This document shows positions 16,386 to 25,176 of a stretch of DNA of 64,000 nt, piece by piece. The notes beneath the pieces were generated by a model that searched no databases, had not been told where the DNA came from, and was given only the letters and a program-made list of their open reading frames with translations. Source of the DNA: Thermodesulforhabdaceae bacterium (GTDB lineage Bacteria > Desulfobacterota > Syntrophobacteria > Syntrophobacterales > Thermodesulforhabdaceae); assembly GCA_037482015.1 (NCBI GenBank), contig JBBFKT010000001.1, forward strand, positions 1 to 64,000, read 5' to 3'. The first letter of the stretch is position 1, and the number at the start of each line of letters is the position of its first letter. Position numbers and translations under genes: made by a program.

Positions 16386-19300
16386 ATGGGCAATGTTAAG
16401 AAGGCTTTTTCCATCGCTGCCGGAATTTTAATAACTCTTATTTTTTTAGGGATATTAGTTATCCAGTGGGGACCATTTCAGGAATATCTGGCAAAGCGCA
16501 TCGTTAAGTTTGCAACCGAGCAAACAGGCTGGTATGTGGATTTCAAACTAGTTAAATGGCTTCCCTTTTCTGAAGCTCAGATTACTTCCTTGGTAGTATA
16601 TGCCCATGGCAAGCAGGTAGTTTCTGCCCGAAAAGTAACTTTTTCTTATGAATTGTCTTTTAAGAAGCCTTTCATTGTTCCCAGGAAGGTGTTGATCGAT
16701 AAACCTTTAGTTGTGGGGGAATTGGACGAGGCAGGAAGAATTGTTAATTTCCCGGAAGGTTCCGGAAAAACTACATCTGAGAAAAAGCCCTTGATTAATT
16801 TCCCTTCTCCTGATGTTGAGATAGAAAATGGGCGAATTGTGGCTATCAAGGATGGCGTTGTTGTGGCTTCGCTGAAGGATGTTTCGACCAGAGCGAAAAT
16901 TGCTGTTTCTCCGGGCGAAAATAAAATCCAGGTAAAGGTTTCCGATGGTAGTTTTTTCGCAGAAAAACCTCTTCTTGAAACCTTGAGATGGAGCGGGGTT
17001 GTTACAGTTTCAAAGGACGGCATTATTCTTCGGAGCTTTTCCGCTTTTTCTAAACATTGGGGCGTCTTAGTAGGATCGGGTTATTGGGACCTTATAACAA
17101 AACGAGGTTTTTTTAGATTTTCAATTCAGGATCTTACTCTTTCCACCATCTCGGCCGTAACAACTCCTTTTGTTAGATACCTTGGAACTACATCTTACGA
17201 TGGAGAAGTTACGATAACGCCTTCATCCATCGAAATGGACTATAATGTTCGTGATTCTAAAGCCGGACAAATCAACGGTGTTCTGGCGATTAAATTGGGA
17301 GAAAGACTTCGTATTGATAACAGAGCCAACTTTAGCCTGAGTTCTTCTTTTGAGACATCTTATTTTGCCTTAAAGGGTAGATTTACGACCAGTCTGGAAG
17401 TGGCTTCTGGTAAGGATATTGCTGGATATGGTGATATTTCTCTGGACTCTTCTGAAATTGGCGCAGGTCCGTCAACTTTTGTTTTTATCAATCGTGGGGT
17501 TATAAAATGGAAATTTAGTGACAGATCCTTGGAATTGGAAAAAATAGACATTGTGGGATCTTTCGGTGAACTGGTCGCTAGAGCGGATCTTCAGAGGGAT
17601 CATGGGCTTAAAGCCCTGCTTGAATGGAAGATTATAGCAAATCAGGGCGAAAATTTTGGAAATGGTTATCAAACCAGGTCGTTAAATGCTTTTCTGGCAA
17701 AAAATGAGATCCCGATCAACAGGAGTTCAGGCATACTGAATGTTCGTTGTGGAGATCTTTTATGTCGTGACATAAGATCTATTCGAACGTCTGGTAAGGT
17801 GATTTTTGTATCGCCTGGGACAACATTTCTTGCAGAAGGGAATCTTTCAAAAGATACTGTCGCTCTTTTGGTGCAAGGCAAAACTGATCGTCTTTCGGAA
17901 TGGGCTCCTTTGCTAGGGATTTCTTCCAGTGTCTCGGGATTAGTTGAATTTAATGGGACGTTCAGTGGTTCTATAGATTATGTTGGTTTTCAGTTAAAAA
18001 GCGTTTTAACAGATGGGCGTGTTGGTAGTTTTATAGTAAAGCGTTTGGCTTATGAATCCAGGGGACGAATTCAATCATGTCGATCTGCCACAACATCCCG
18101 ATGTCAGGGGATTGATATTGGCAATGTGATTTACGTTGTCGATCATAACGGGCAGGTTATATTCGATAAGATTCAAAAGCAAGGTAATAATAGATTCTTT
18201 AGTGGGTTATTAACGATTTTCCAGGAGAAATCTAACGCCAGGGTCTCTGGAAATGTTAAATCGGGGGATGGCGCTTACTCCGGAAACTTTGTCGCTCATA
18301 TTGAAAATATTTGGAAACGTCCGTTATTTTCTGTTGCCGATTCTAAATTTACCTTTCCTGGGCTTGAGAGTCTTACGCTGAACATGCGCGGGACTTTCAC
18401 GGACAGTGAAGGGGTTAGCATTGAGAGTTTCAAGATTAGTAAAGCTGATCAGGTTATCAACGGCTCCCTTAATATTTCTAAATCCGGGAACATAAAAGGT
18501 AGAGTTAAAGCGGATAACCTGGCTATCTTTGAACAATTTTTGGCTTCCAAAGGTATAAAACTTTCAGGCGGTCAAATCGGTGGGGAACTCTTGATCGATG
18601 GATCGCTTGAAAGACCTGCACTTTTAGCGTCTATTGGAGTTAAGCCTGGAAGTCTCTTATGGGAGAAGGGAACTCACAGTCGTTTTAGCTGGAATCGATT
18701 TGTAGTTGAATCCAGATTGGACCGAGGCACTATGTCTGGTAAGATTCTGGTGGAATCTCCAGAAGTTAGCAAGCCTTTACAGATACAGGGAACAATTCCT
18801 GTGCAGTTAAGCCTTCATCCGTTTAGTTTTTCTGTTCCGAAAAACAAACCCATCTCGGGCGTGGTCGATCTATCAGAGATGAACTTTGCTCATGTGGTTT
18901 TATGGTTTTTACATGCAGAGCGAGTGCAGGGAGCATTTAGTCTTCACGCTAGGTTTTCGGGGACAATTGCAAATCCTAAGGTTGAAGGAGAAGGGGTTAT
19001 TCGTGAAGGCGAAATAGAGCTTAAAAAGGGCTATGTTCTTTCGAACATAGATGGTCTGTTCAAATTTGAGCCTCAAGGAATAAACATTGTAAAGTTAACA
19101 ACCAAGGGCTTTGGCGGTGAAGCTTTTCTACAGGGGGTTATACCATACAGTAACTGGCAGCAGCTTACGATTTCTGGAGTGTGCAAAGATGTGGTGGTTC
19201 CAAGATTTTATGGAATTACGGGACGAGGATCAGGACAGGCTGTTTTGACTATTGTTCAAGGCCATCCTTTTGTGGAAGGAAACTTTAAGATTGCTGAAGC

Positions 19301-20126
19301 CTCTATGGATCTTGGTTTGTTAAAAGATACCCTTAAAAAAAATATTGATGTAGTCAGTGCTTCCGATAGATCTTCTTCCGGGCTTCAAGGTGGAACGACC
19401 TTGGACTTTGGACTTAAGCTCTTTCTTGATCTTTCGGAAGCTAGAGCTAAAGTAGTGGGATTAGGTCTTCATGATGAAGTGGTTGGTAAGTTATGGGTTG
19501 TAAAAAATCTCGGAGGTAAAGTGGGACTTGAAGGGAAGATTGAGCATCGAAGGGGATGGTTTGAATTTGGCGATGCAAAGGTCGAATTTTCAGAAGGATA
19601 TGCCCTTTTTAAGGGATCGCCTGATCCAGATCTTTTTCTTGTAGGAAACAAAAAGGTTGGAGACATTGAAATCACGGTTAAAGTTATAGGTAAAGGTTCT
19701 GAACCTGAAGTAGTTATGACGAGCGATCCTCCTCTTGATCGAATTGACATGGTGTCCTATTTGCTTTTCAATAGACCTGCGACGGGTCTTACAGGTGGCG
19801 AAGGTCTTACTCTTGAGACTCAGGCGGCTGCTTTCCTTGGATCGCAGGCTTCCAGAATCTTGAAGAAATCCATCGGTGATACACCTTTTACGCCGGATGT
19901 GGTTCAAATGAGAGGAAGCGATTCGGGGCAGAGTAGTGTTATAGAAATAGGCAAATACGTTACCCCCGATTTTTATGTGACTTATGAAAAGGATTTGAGA
20001 TCTAGCGGGGGAGAAAATTTCAAGGTGGAATACAGACTAAACCGTCACATGTCTATTCAGAGTCAGATAGGGAGCCAGAATCGAAGTGGAGTGGATGTGT
20101 TGTGGCGGTATGATTTTGGAAAATGA
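16386..20126 (+). CDS. tamB: Translocation/assembly module TamB family (AsmA-like) protein
   Basis: This 1246-residue envelope protein has one N-terminal membrane anchor (about 8-27), a very long repetitive beta-rich body and the C-terminal TamB/DUF490 domain, which includes IEIGKYVTPDFYVTYEKD and ends in an aromatic-rich strand (VLWRYDFGK). Such proteins bridge inner and outer membranes as beta grooves and act in phospholipid transport or outer-membrane protein assembly. The usual BamA-type partner TamA is not adjacent: upstream is a divergent dehydrogenase. The ATG follows GGGAAGGTGTCAT. Confidence 0.92.
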   Translation: MGNVKKAFSIAAGILITLIFLGILVIQWGPFQEYLAKRIVKFATEQTGWYVDFKLVKWLPFSEAQITSLVVYAHGKQVVSARKVTFSYELSFKKPFIVPRKVLIDKPLVVGELDEAGRIVNFPEGSGKTTSEKKPLINFPSPDVEIENGRIVAIKDGVVVASLKDVSTRAKIAVSPGENKIQVKVSDGSFFAEKPLLETLRWSGVVTVSKDGIILRSFSAFSKHWGVLVGSGYWDLITKRGFFRFSIQDLTLSTISAVTTPFVRYLGTTSYDGEVTITPSSIEMDYNVRDSKAGQINGVLAIKLGERLRIDNRANFSLSSSFETSYFALKGRFTTSLEVASGKDIAGYGDISLDSSEIGAGPSTFVFINRGVIKWKFSDRSLELEKIDIVGSFGELVARADLQRDHGLKALLEWKIIANQGENFGNGYQTRSLNAFLAKNEIPINRSSGILNVRCGDLLCRDIRSIRTSGKVIFVSPGTTFLAEGNLSKDTVALLVQGKTDRLSEWAPLLGISSSVSGLVEFNGTFSGSIDYVGFQLKSVLTDGRVGSFIVKRLAYESRGRIQSCRSATTSRCQGIDIGNVIYVVDHNGQVIFDKIQKQGNNRFFSGLLTIFQEKSNARVSGNVKSGDGAYSGNFVAHIENIWKRPLFSVADSKFTFPGLESLTLNMRGTFTDSEGVSIESFKISKADQVINGSLNISKSGNIKGRVKADNLAIFEQFLASKGIKLSGGQIGGELLIDGSLERPALLASIGVKPGSLLWEKGTHSRFSWNRFVVESRLDRGTMSGKILVESPEVSKPLQIQGTIPVQLSLHPFSFSVPKNKPISGVVDLSEMNFAHVVLWFLHAERVQGAFSLHARFSGTIANPKVEGEGVIREGEIELKKGYVLSNIDGLFKFEPQGINIVKLTTKGFGGEAFLQGVIPYSNWQQLTISGVCKDVVVPRFYGITGRGSGQAVLTIVQGHPFVEGNFKIAEASMDLGLLKDTLKKNIDVVSASDRSSSGLQGGTTLDFGLKLFLDLSEARAKVVGLGLHDEVVGKLWVVKNLGGKVGLEGKIEHRRGWFEFGDAKVEFSEGYALFKGSPDPDLFLVGNKKVGDIEITVKVIGKGSEPEVVMTSDPPLDRIDMVSYLLFNRPATGLTGGEGLTLETQAAAFLGSQASRILKKSIGDTPFTPDVVQMRGSDSGQSSVIEIGKYVTPDFYVTYEKDLRSSGGENFKVEYRLNRHMSIQSQIGSQNRSGVDVLWRYDFGK

Positions 20127-20170
20127 AACTGTGATTAAATCAAATCGAAAATAAGAAGGAGATTAAAATT

Positions 20171-20641
20171 ATGAGTCGTGGTGTTAATAAGGTGATTCTT
20201 GTAGGACGGTTGGGTTCAGATCCTGATCTTAGATTTACTCCCACAGGGTCAGCTATTGCCAGGTTTAATATTGCCACCACGGAGCGAGTGTTGACAGGAG
20301 AAGGTAATTGGGAAGATAGAACAGAATGGCATAGAATTGTGGTATTTGGAAAACTTGCTGAAACCTGTGGAAACTATTTAGCTAAGGGGCGCCTTGTTTA
20401 TATTGAAGGACGATTGCGAACTCAACAATGGGAAGATAATCAAGGTGTAAAACGTTTCACTACCGAAATTGTAGCAAAAGATATTCAATTTTTGGATTCT
20501 GGCGGAGCCGTTCAAAGAGAAACATCGGTACCCTCTCAGGGACAAGGGCGAGAAGCCAAAAACAGTTATCCCGAATCCAATACGATGCCAGAATCTTTGC
20601 CAAGTGTTCCATCTGTTGACGAGGATGATATACCATTTTGA
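20171..20641 (+). CDS. ssb: Single-stranded DNA-binding protein
   Basis: The 156-residue protein has an OB fold at about 4-108 (VNKVILVGRLGSDPDLRFTP, TEWHRIVVFGKLAE, LVYIEGRLRTQQWED), a flexible linker, and the acidic tip DEDDIPF that recruits partner proteins of replication and repair. The start follows AAGGAGATTAAAATT. Immediately downstream begins a long palindrome-rich non-coding block with no normal terminator. Confidence 0.97.
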   Translation: MSRGVNKVILVGRLGSDPDLRFTPTGSAIARFNIATTERVLTGEGNWEDRTEWHRIVVFGKLAETCGNYLAKGRLVYIEGRLRTQQWEDNQGVKRFTTEIVAKDIQFLDSGGAVQRETSVPSQGQGREAKNSYPESNTMPESLPSVPSVDEDDIPF

Positions 20642-20728
20642 AGGATTATATAATGCCCGAAGTTGTGAGAGTGTTCGAAAATTTTTCCCCTTGCAGGGTT
20701 ACTCTGGCAATAGGCTCACAGGTTGTAG

Positions 20729-20748
20729 GGGCGACGCATGCGTCGCCC
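20729..20748. repeat. Perfect 20-bp palindrome
   Basis: GGGCGACGCATGCGTCGCCC; its inner 18 bp recurs at 10649-10666. Confidence 0.85.
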
Positions 20749-21113
20749 ATTTAATTTGGTGCGCCCATGCCGGGCGCACCAGAGAACGGACGGTGAGGAC
20801 GCCGTCCCTCCCAGGACGGCGGTAGTATATTGGGAGGGTCGCCGTCCTCGGCGACCGATGCATTTGAAATTTTACGGTTTCCTGTGGCCATTAGTAATAT
20901 GAAGGAAAGATAGGGACGGTCAATTTGACCGATCCATTCCCACACCACCCGGCATGAGAGTTTGCACCGGGCGGTTCGAGAAATGTAGGGGCAACCCCCG
21001 TGGTTGCCCCGTAATCGGGCAGGCACACGGCCCTGGGATTGGTCAGGCACAAGGCCTGCCCCTACGGGACGGTTATCGTTATCTCCGGCTCACCACCGTC
21101 ACCATTTCAGGCG

Positions 21114-21147
21114 CACGTAGGGGCGAAAAATTTTTCGCCCCTACGTG
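21114..21147. repeat. Perfect 34-bp palindrome
   Basis: The half-site CACGTAGGGGCGAAAAA is followed directly by its reverse complement, with no loop. The GTAGGGGC edge is shared with the palindrome inside the transposase gene (6397-6424). Confidence 0.9.
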
Positions 21148-21260
21148 ATGCACAACCGCCGAATTTACGCCACTTCGTCCTGTTCCGACGTCCTCAAAAC
21201 GCAGGGAGATTAAAAAGATTCCAAATAAGGGATAATTTTCGAACACCCTCCCCAAAGTTG

Positions 21261-21289
21261 TTGACCCTCTGGACGTTATCTAATATCTT
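21261..21289 (+). promoter_or_regulatory. Possible promoter for the 21353-24401 gene string
   Basis: TTGACC, a 17-base spacer and TATCTT, just right of the palindrome block and about 60 bases before the phosphoesterase start. The -10 match is moderate. Confidence 0.4.
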
Positions 21290-21352
21290 TCATGATCTTA
21301 ATGGTGTTGCTGATTTAGGAAATTGCAATATAGATAATTGGTGGTTACGAAA

Positions 21353-21829
21353 GTGAAAGTAGCAGTTATTTCCGATACTCACCTTGTTGATGTGAGTCCA
21401 GAGTTTGAAAAAATATGCCAGAGTTATCTCAAAGGCGTTGACCTTGTCATTCATCTCGGAGACTGGACTGAGGTAAGAATACTTGATTACCTTAGTCAAT
21501 TTCCTCTTCTGGGCGTTTCGGGAAATAGCGATAATGATGCTATAAAAAGAGCACTTCCAGCCAAGAGAGTTGTAAGAATACACGGATACAGAGTGGGAAT
21601 GACCCATGGCTGGGGATCGCCTTATGATCTACTATCTAGGTTAAGAAAAGAGTTTAAAGAAGTGGATGTAGTGCTTTTTGGCCACAGTCATATTCCATTT
21701 CAGATGATGGAGAATGGAGTTCTTTGGTTAAATCCCGGATCGGTATTTCACGGGAGAGGCAATGTAGATCGGAGTTTGGCTCTGTTGTATCTTGAAGAAC
21801 GTATCTGGGCTGAAATAATAATGTTATAA
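21353..21829 (+). CDS. YfcE/MJ0936-type metallophosphoesterase
   Basis: About 158 residues with the binuclear metallophosphoesterase motifs in order: VISDTHL, HLGDWTEV, VSGNSDND, THGWG and GHSHIP, then LNPGS. Family members hydrolyse phosphodiesters in vitro; the physiological substrate is unknown. I chose GTG at 21353 because VKVAVISDTHL is the family's usual beginning and GGTGG lies upstream. TTG at 21338 or GTG at 21341 would add four or five residues. It is the first gene of a plus-strand string running to 25135. Confidence 0.88.
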   Translation: MKVAVISDTHLVDVSPEFEKICQSYLKGVDLVIHLGDWTEVRILDYLSQFPLLGVSGNSDNDAIKRALPAKRVVRIHGYRVGMTHGWGSPYDLLSRLRKEFKEVDVVLFGHSHIPFQMMENGVLWLNPGSVFHGRGNVDRSLALLYLEERIWAEIIML

Positions 21830-21848
21830 AGAGAGGAGAAAATCTGAG

Positions 21849-22340
21849 GTGAAAAATCTCTGGGCACCATGGCGCATTGATTACATCCTTGGAGAGCGGG
21901 AGCCTTACTGCATATTTTGTCCCGAAGGAGGAGGTAAAAGCGACGAAGAGCGGCTTATTTTATATCGCGGGGATCGAGTGATGGTGGTAATGAACAAATA
22001 TCCTTATAACAGCGGTCATTTGCTCGTAGCTCCCTGGCGACATGTTGCAGATATTGAAGATTTAACTGAACCTGAAATGCTCGATATCATGAAAACAATT
22101 AAATGGTGCCTCAAGATTCTGCGAAAAGTTATGAGACCAGATGGGTTCAATGTAGGAGTTAACTTAGGAGTTGTTGCGGGGGCTGGCATAGAAGAACATC
22201 TCCATTTCCACATAGTACCAAGATGGAATGGAGATACGAATTTCATTGCAGTCTTGGGAGATGTGCGAACTATCCCTGAGCACATTAGAGAAACCTACAA
22301 AAAATTACTTCCACACTTTAGGGAGGTGTTTAACCAATGA
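21849..22340 (+). CDS. HIT-family nucleotide hydrolase/transferase
   Basis: The 163-residue protein has the histidine triad HLHFHIVPRW (HxHxH) and the N-terminal LWAPWRIDYI and CIFC of the Fhit-like/AP4A phosphorylase-like HIT branch common in deltaproteobacteria and actinobacteria. These enzymes act on nucleoside polyphosphates or nucleotidyl amides by way of a nucleotidyl-histidine. It starts with GTG at 21849 after GAGGAG, and its stop overlaps the next start (ATGA). Confidence 0.92.
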   Translation: MKNLWAPWRIDYILGEREPYCIFCPEGGGKSDEERLILYRGDRVMVVMNKYPYNSGHLLVAPWRHVADIEDLTEPEMLDIMKTIKWCLKILRKVMRPDGFNVGVNLGVVAGAGIEEHLHFHIVPRWNGDTNFIAVLGDVRTIPEHIRETYKKLLPHFREVFNQ

Positions 22341-22678
22341 AAACGATAAAGGTCATTTTTTGGCTTGTTGTTATTGGTTTCTTGGGGCTTGCAGTTTATC
22401 AAAATCGCCAGACCCTTTCTATAAACCTGCCTTTTTCACTAAATGTTTATTTTCGTCCCGAAGTTAGTTGGTCGTATCCGGTTGGTAACATTATGGGATT
22501 TTCTGCATTTATAGGGTTTATCGTAGGCTCATGGACATTTTTCAGACTTTATTGGAGAAAACGCAGAGAACTTAAACAATGTATGGACTCTTTGCGCGAA
22601 ATATCTTTGACTTCCAGTCTTGAAAATAAACCAGTAGAAGAAGGAACCTCACCTAAAGATGAGACTCCATCATCTTAA
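22337..22678 (+). CDS. LapA-domain small membrane protein
   Basis: This 113-residue protein has two hydrophobic helices (about 4-22 and 49-70) joined by a short segment (RQTLSINLPFSLNVYF), then a basic coiled stretch (RKRRELKQCMDSLRE) and a polar tail. The pattern matches LapA/DUF1049 proteins, inner-membrane proteins that work with LapB in LPS level control in enterobacteria. Here no lapB-like TPR gene follows, so that function is only suggested. It is coupled to the HIT gene (ATGA overlap). Confidence 0.75.
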   Translation: MKTIKVIFWLVVIGFLGLAVYQNRQTLSINLPFSLNVYFRPEVSWSYPVGNIMGFSAFIGFIVGSWTFFRLYWRKRRELKQCMDSLREISLTSSLENKPVEEGTSPKDETPSS

Positions 22679-22698
22679 AAGTTCTAGAAGGATATGCT

Positions 22699-23544
22699 AT
22701 GACTTTGCCAGCACTTCTTAAAAAAATTGTGATGGTAACAGGTGACCTTCCAACTATTCCTTATACAGCTCAAGCGGTGCTTCAAAAACTTTCTGATCCT
22801 CAGGCTACGTCAAAAGAGATAGAAGATATCATTATCCGCGATCCCTCTTTAACCGCCCGTATTCTCAAGCTTGCCAATTCTCCTTTTTATGCTCAGGCTA
22901 GAACAATTAAGACCATCAAGGAAGCTACGACAGTTATAGGTTTTAACACTCTAAGATCCTTAGTGTTGGCTTCCGCTGTTCGGGAAATGTTTAAAGTTTT
23001 TGGTCTGGTTGAAAAAATGTTATGGGAACATGCTGTAACTGTTGGTTTTATTTCCAGGTTCATAGCCTTAAAGATATCGCATAGAAGTAGCGAAGAATAT
23101 TTTATTGCTGGTTTGCTTCACGATATAGGCAAGATTGTGCTTCAGATAAAGGTCCCTGATCGTATGGCTCAGGTTATAGAAGAGCTTTATGAAGAAGAGC
23201 GTGATGACTCTACAATAGTAGAAACAAAAGTATTTGGTTTTAATCACGCTCACGTAGGACAGTTAATTGCAAAAAAATGGCTTTTTTCACAGGAAATAGA
23301 AGAAGCCATTGGCTATCATCATTGGCCTGGGCGAGCAAAAATCAATCCTTCGATGTGTTACGCAGTCCATCTTGCTAATGCAATATCTCATAAGCTTGAA
23401 ATCGGACCAATAAAAACCCCGCATGTCGATTTGTCCAAAACGATCAGTGCTGCGTTTTTTCATCTTTCTCCAGAGGAACTTGAAAAATTGGTTGAAGAAT
23501 GCCACCAGATGCTCCAGGTTGAAGCAGGGGATATGTTTAAATGA
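22699..23544 (+). CDS. HDOD-domain signalling protein
   Basis: The 281-residue protein is essentially one HDOD domain: LPTIPYTAQAVLQKLSDP, IIIRDPSLTARILKLANSPFY, and then AGLLHDIGKIV and YHHWPG in the HD-like core. HDOD proteins are non-catalytic relatives of HD phosphohydrolases found in chemotaxis, nucleotide-second-messenger and stress circuits; no output domain is attached. The HD residues in LLHDIGK look better preserved than in many HDODs, so residual metal binding is possible. It overlaps the ABC ATPase start (ATGA). Confidence 0.9.
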   Translation: MTLPALLKKIVMVTGDLPTIPYTAQAVLQKLSDPQATSKEIEDIIIRDPSLTARILKLANSPFYAQARTIKTIKEATTVIGFNTLRSLVLASAVREMFKVFGLVEKMLWEHAVTVGFISRFIALKISHRSSEEYFIAGLLHDIGKIVLQIKVPDRMAQVIEELYEEERDDSTIVETKVFGFNHAHVGQLIAKKWLFSQEIEEAIGYHHWPGRAKINPSMCYAVHLANAISHKLEIGPIKTPHVDLSKTISAAFFHLSPEELEKLVEECHQMLQVEAGDMFK

Positions 23545-24404
23545 ACGGAGATAACGGGAAAACGGCGATTGAACTTGTCGATCTTCGTAAAAACTACGGA
23601 AAAGTGGAAGCTCTTAAAGGGGTCAGTCTAAAGGTTCGGGAAGGAGAACTCTTTGCCTACCTTGGTCCCAACGGATCCGGAAAAACTACAACTATTAAGA
23701 TTTTGACCGGCCTTGCTCGTGCTTCGGCAGGCACTGCTTACGTAAATGGCTTCAATGTAGAAAAAGATTCCATGCAGGCTAAACGTCAATGCGGGTATGT
23801 GCCTCAAGCTCTGAATCTGGATAACGAACTCACAGTTGAACAGAATCTATTCATCCACGGATGGCTCTTCCGCCTTGATAGAAACTTTACAAAAGCCAGA
23901 ATAGCTGAACTTCTTGATTATATTGGACTTTCTGATAGAGCGAAAAGCCCGGTAAAGGAACTTTCAGGTGGGATGAAACGTCGAGTCATGATTGCTCGCG
24001 CTCTTCTCCATGAACCCAAGATTTTATTCCTTGACGAACCCACCGTTGGGCTTGATCCTTCAATACGCCGTAAAATTTGGGCTTTGATTAAGAGAATTCA
24101 GATGGATGGCACTACGATTTTTTTGACCACCCATTACATTGAAGAGGCTGAGTTCCTTGCAGATAGGGTGGCTTTCCTTGCGGAAGGAAACCTTATTACC
24201 GTGGGCACTTCTCGTGAGCTTATAGAAACTCTAGGGCAATGGGCACTTGATATTGTTGATGGTGAGCATATGAAAACTCTTTATTTCTCGACCCAAGAAG
24301 AAGCTAAAAGAAATGCCCTACAATATCCTGGTTCTTTTTCTGTTAGACCGGTGAACCTGGAAGATGTCTTCATTGCTATGACCGGAAAAAGAGTGCAGTC
24401 ATGA
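23541..24404 (+). CDS. ABC transporter ATP-binding protein (ABC-2 type)
   Basis: The 287-residue ATPase has Walker A GPNGSGKTT (42-50), Q-loop CGYVPQALNL, signature LSGGMKRR, Walker B ILFLDEP and the switch His in LTTHYIEEAE. The sequence is of the drug/daunorubicin-resistance (DrrA/NatA-like) exporter group, with a short C-terminal regulatory segment. It is coupled at both ends by ATGA overlaps: upstream to the HDOD gene and downstream to the permease at 24401, with which it forms the exporter. Confidence 0.93.
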   Translation: MNGDNGKTAIELVDLRKNYGKVEALKGVSLKVREGELFAYLGPNGSGKTTTIKILTGLARASAGTAYVNGFNVEKDSMQAKRQCGYVPQALNLDNELTVEQNLFIHGWLFRLDRNFTKARIAELLDYIGLSDRAKSPVKELSGGMKRRVMIARALLHEPKILFLDEPTVGLDPSIRRKIWALIKRIQMDGTTIFLTTHYIEEAEFLADRVAFLAEGNLITVGTSRELIETLGQWALDIVDGEHMKTLYFSTQEEAKRNALQYPGSFSVRPVNLEDVFIAMTGKRVQS

Positions 24405-25135
24405 GAGGCTGGATGGCGATATACTACAGGGAAATTCTGATTCTTAAACAGAGGTTCTTTCGTCAGTTGGCATCTATGTCCGTTATGCCGCTTCTTTATA
24501 TAGTGGCTTTTGGCTATGGGGTTGGCGAAAAGGTTACTGTGGACGGCGTTAGTTACATGATGTTTATGGTTCCGGGACTGCTTGCCATGAACAGTATGGT
24601 GCAGGGATTTAGTATAGCCGCTGAAATTAACATTGCCAGGTTTTACTGGAGAGTCTTCGAAGAGTTTCAAGCCGCACCCATAAGTCATGTGGCGTATGTT
24701 ACAGGGGAAGTGCTTTTTGGGATTACAAAAGCCCTGATGGGGGCCGGGGTTATAATCATACTGAGCTGGTTTTTTGGAGTTAGATTTTCTTATAACGTAT
24801 ATTTCTGGCTGGCTCTTTTCCTGAATGCCTTTCTTTTTGCTTCAATTGCAGTGAGTCTTGCTATGCTGGTAAAGTCTCATGCTGATCAGGCGCTTCTTGT
24901 AAACTTTATTATAACGCCCATGGGATTTCTGGGTGGTACTTTTTTTCCTCTTGAGCGCATGCCCCATATTTTGAGAGAAGTGCTTGATTATTTGCCAATA
25001 ACCCACGCTGCTAAAGCTATTCGACAGGCTTTGTTTAATCAGCCGCCAGCTTTTGATTCTTACGCGGTTTTACTGGTTTTGGGGGTTGTGTTTTTTATAG
25101 CGGCCGTGTTTTGTGTGGATCGAGCTAAAGAATAA
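24401..25135 (+). CDS. ABC-2 type transporter permease
   Basis: The 244-residue protein has six predicted membrane helices and the ABC-2 motif region FIITPMGFLGGTFFPLERMP before the last helices. It is the membrane partner of the ATPase encoded just upstream (4-base overlap). The substrate is unknown; related DrrB/NodJ-like permeases export lipids, drugs or oligosaccharides. It is the last gene of the plus-strand string. Confidence 0.92.
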   Translation: MRGWMAIYYREILILKQRFFRQLASMSVMPLLYIVAFGYGVGEKVTVDGVSYMMFMVPGLLAMNSMVQGFSIAAEINIARFYWRVFEEFQAAPISHVAYVTGEVLFGITKALMGAGVIIILSWFFGVRFSYNVYFWLALFLNAFLFASIAVSLAMLVKSHADQALLVNFIITPMGFLGGTFFPLERMPHILREVLDYLPITHAAKAIRQALFNQPPAFDSYAVLLVLGVVFFIAAVFCVDRAKE

Positions 25136-25138
25136 AAA

Positions 25139-25164
25139 GCGCAGGCTTAAAAGTTTGCCTGCGC
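25139..25164 (-). terminator. Intrinsic terminator for the minus-strand gene at 25177
   Basis: The 8-bp stem GCGCAGGC/GCCTGCGC is followed on the minus strand by TTTTTATTC. The plus strand lacks a U-run, so the main direction is minus, although the hairpin also ends the ABC operon region. Confidence 0.75.
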
Positions 25165-25176
25165 GGAGAGAAGCTT

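Larger units (their letters stand above)
20671..21246. mobile_element. Palindrome-packed block bounded by 13-bp inverted repeats (MITE/BIME-like)
   Basis: The outer inverted repeats are GTGTTCGAAAATT (20671-20683) and AATTTTCGAACAC (21234-21246). Inside are stems at 20729-20748, 20758-20780 (GGTGCGCCC/GGGCGCACC), 20837-20856 (GGTCGCCG/CGGCGACC), 20988-21010 (GGGGCAACC/GGTTGCCCC), 21017-21061 (GGGCAGGC/GCCTGCCC) and 21114-21147. No credible gene was seen. The left end is repeated at 10593-10670. This looks like a composite non-autonomous element mobilised in trans, with the RAYT at 6029-6700 a candidate; that link is inference. Confidence 0.65.

Noticed and set aside
20671-21246. CRISPR array
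   Set aside because: The repeated units differ in sequence and are palindromes without constant direct repeats or regular spacers, and there are no cas genes.
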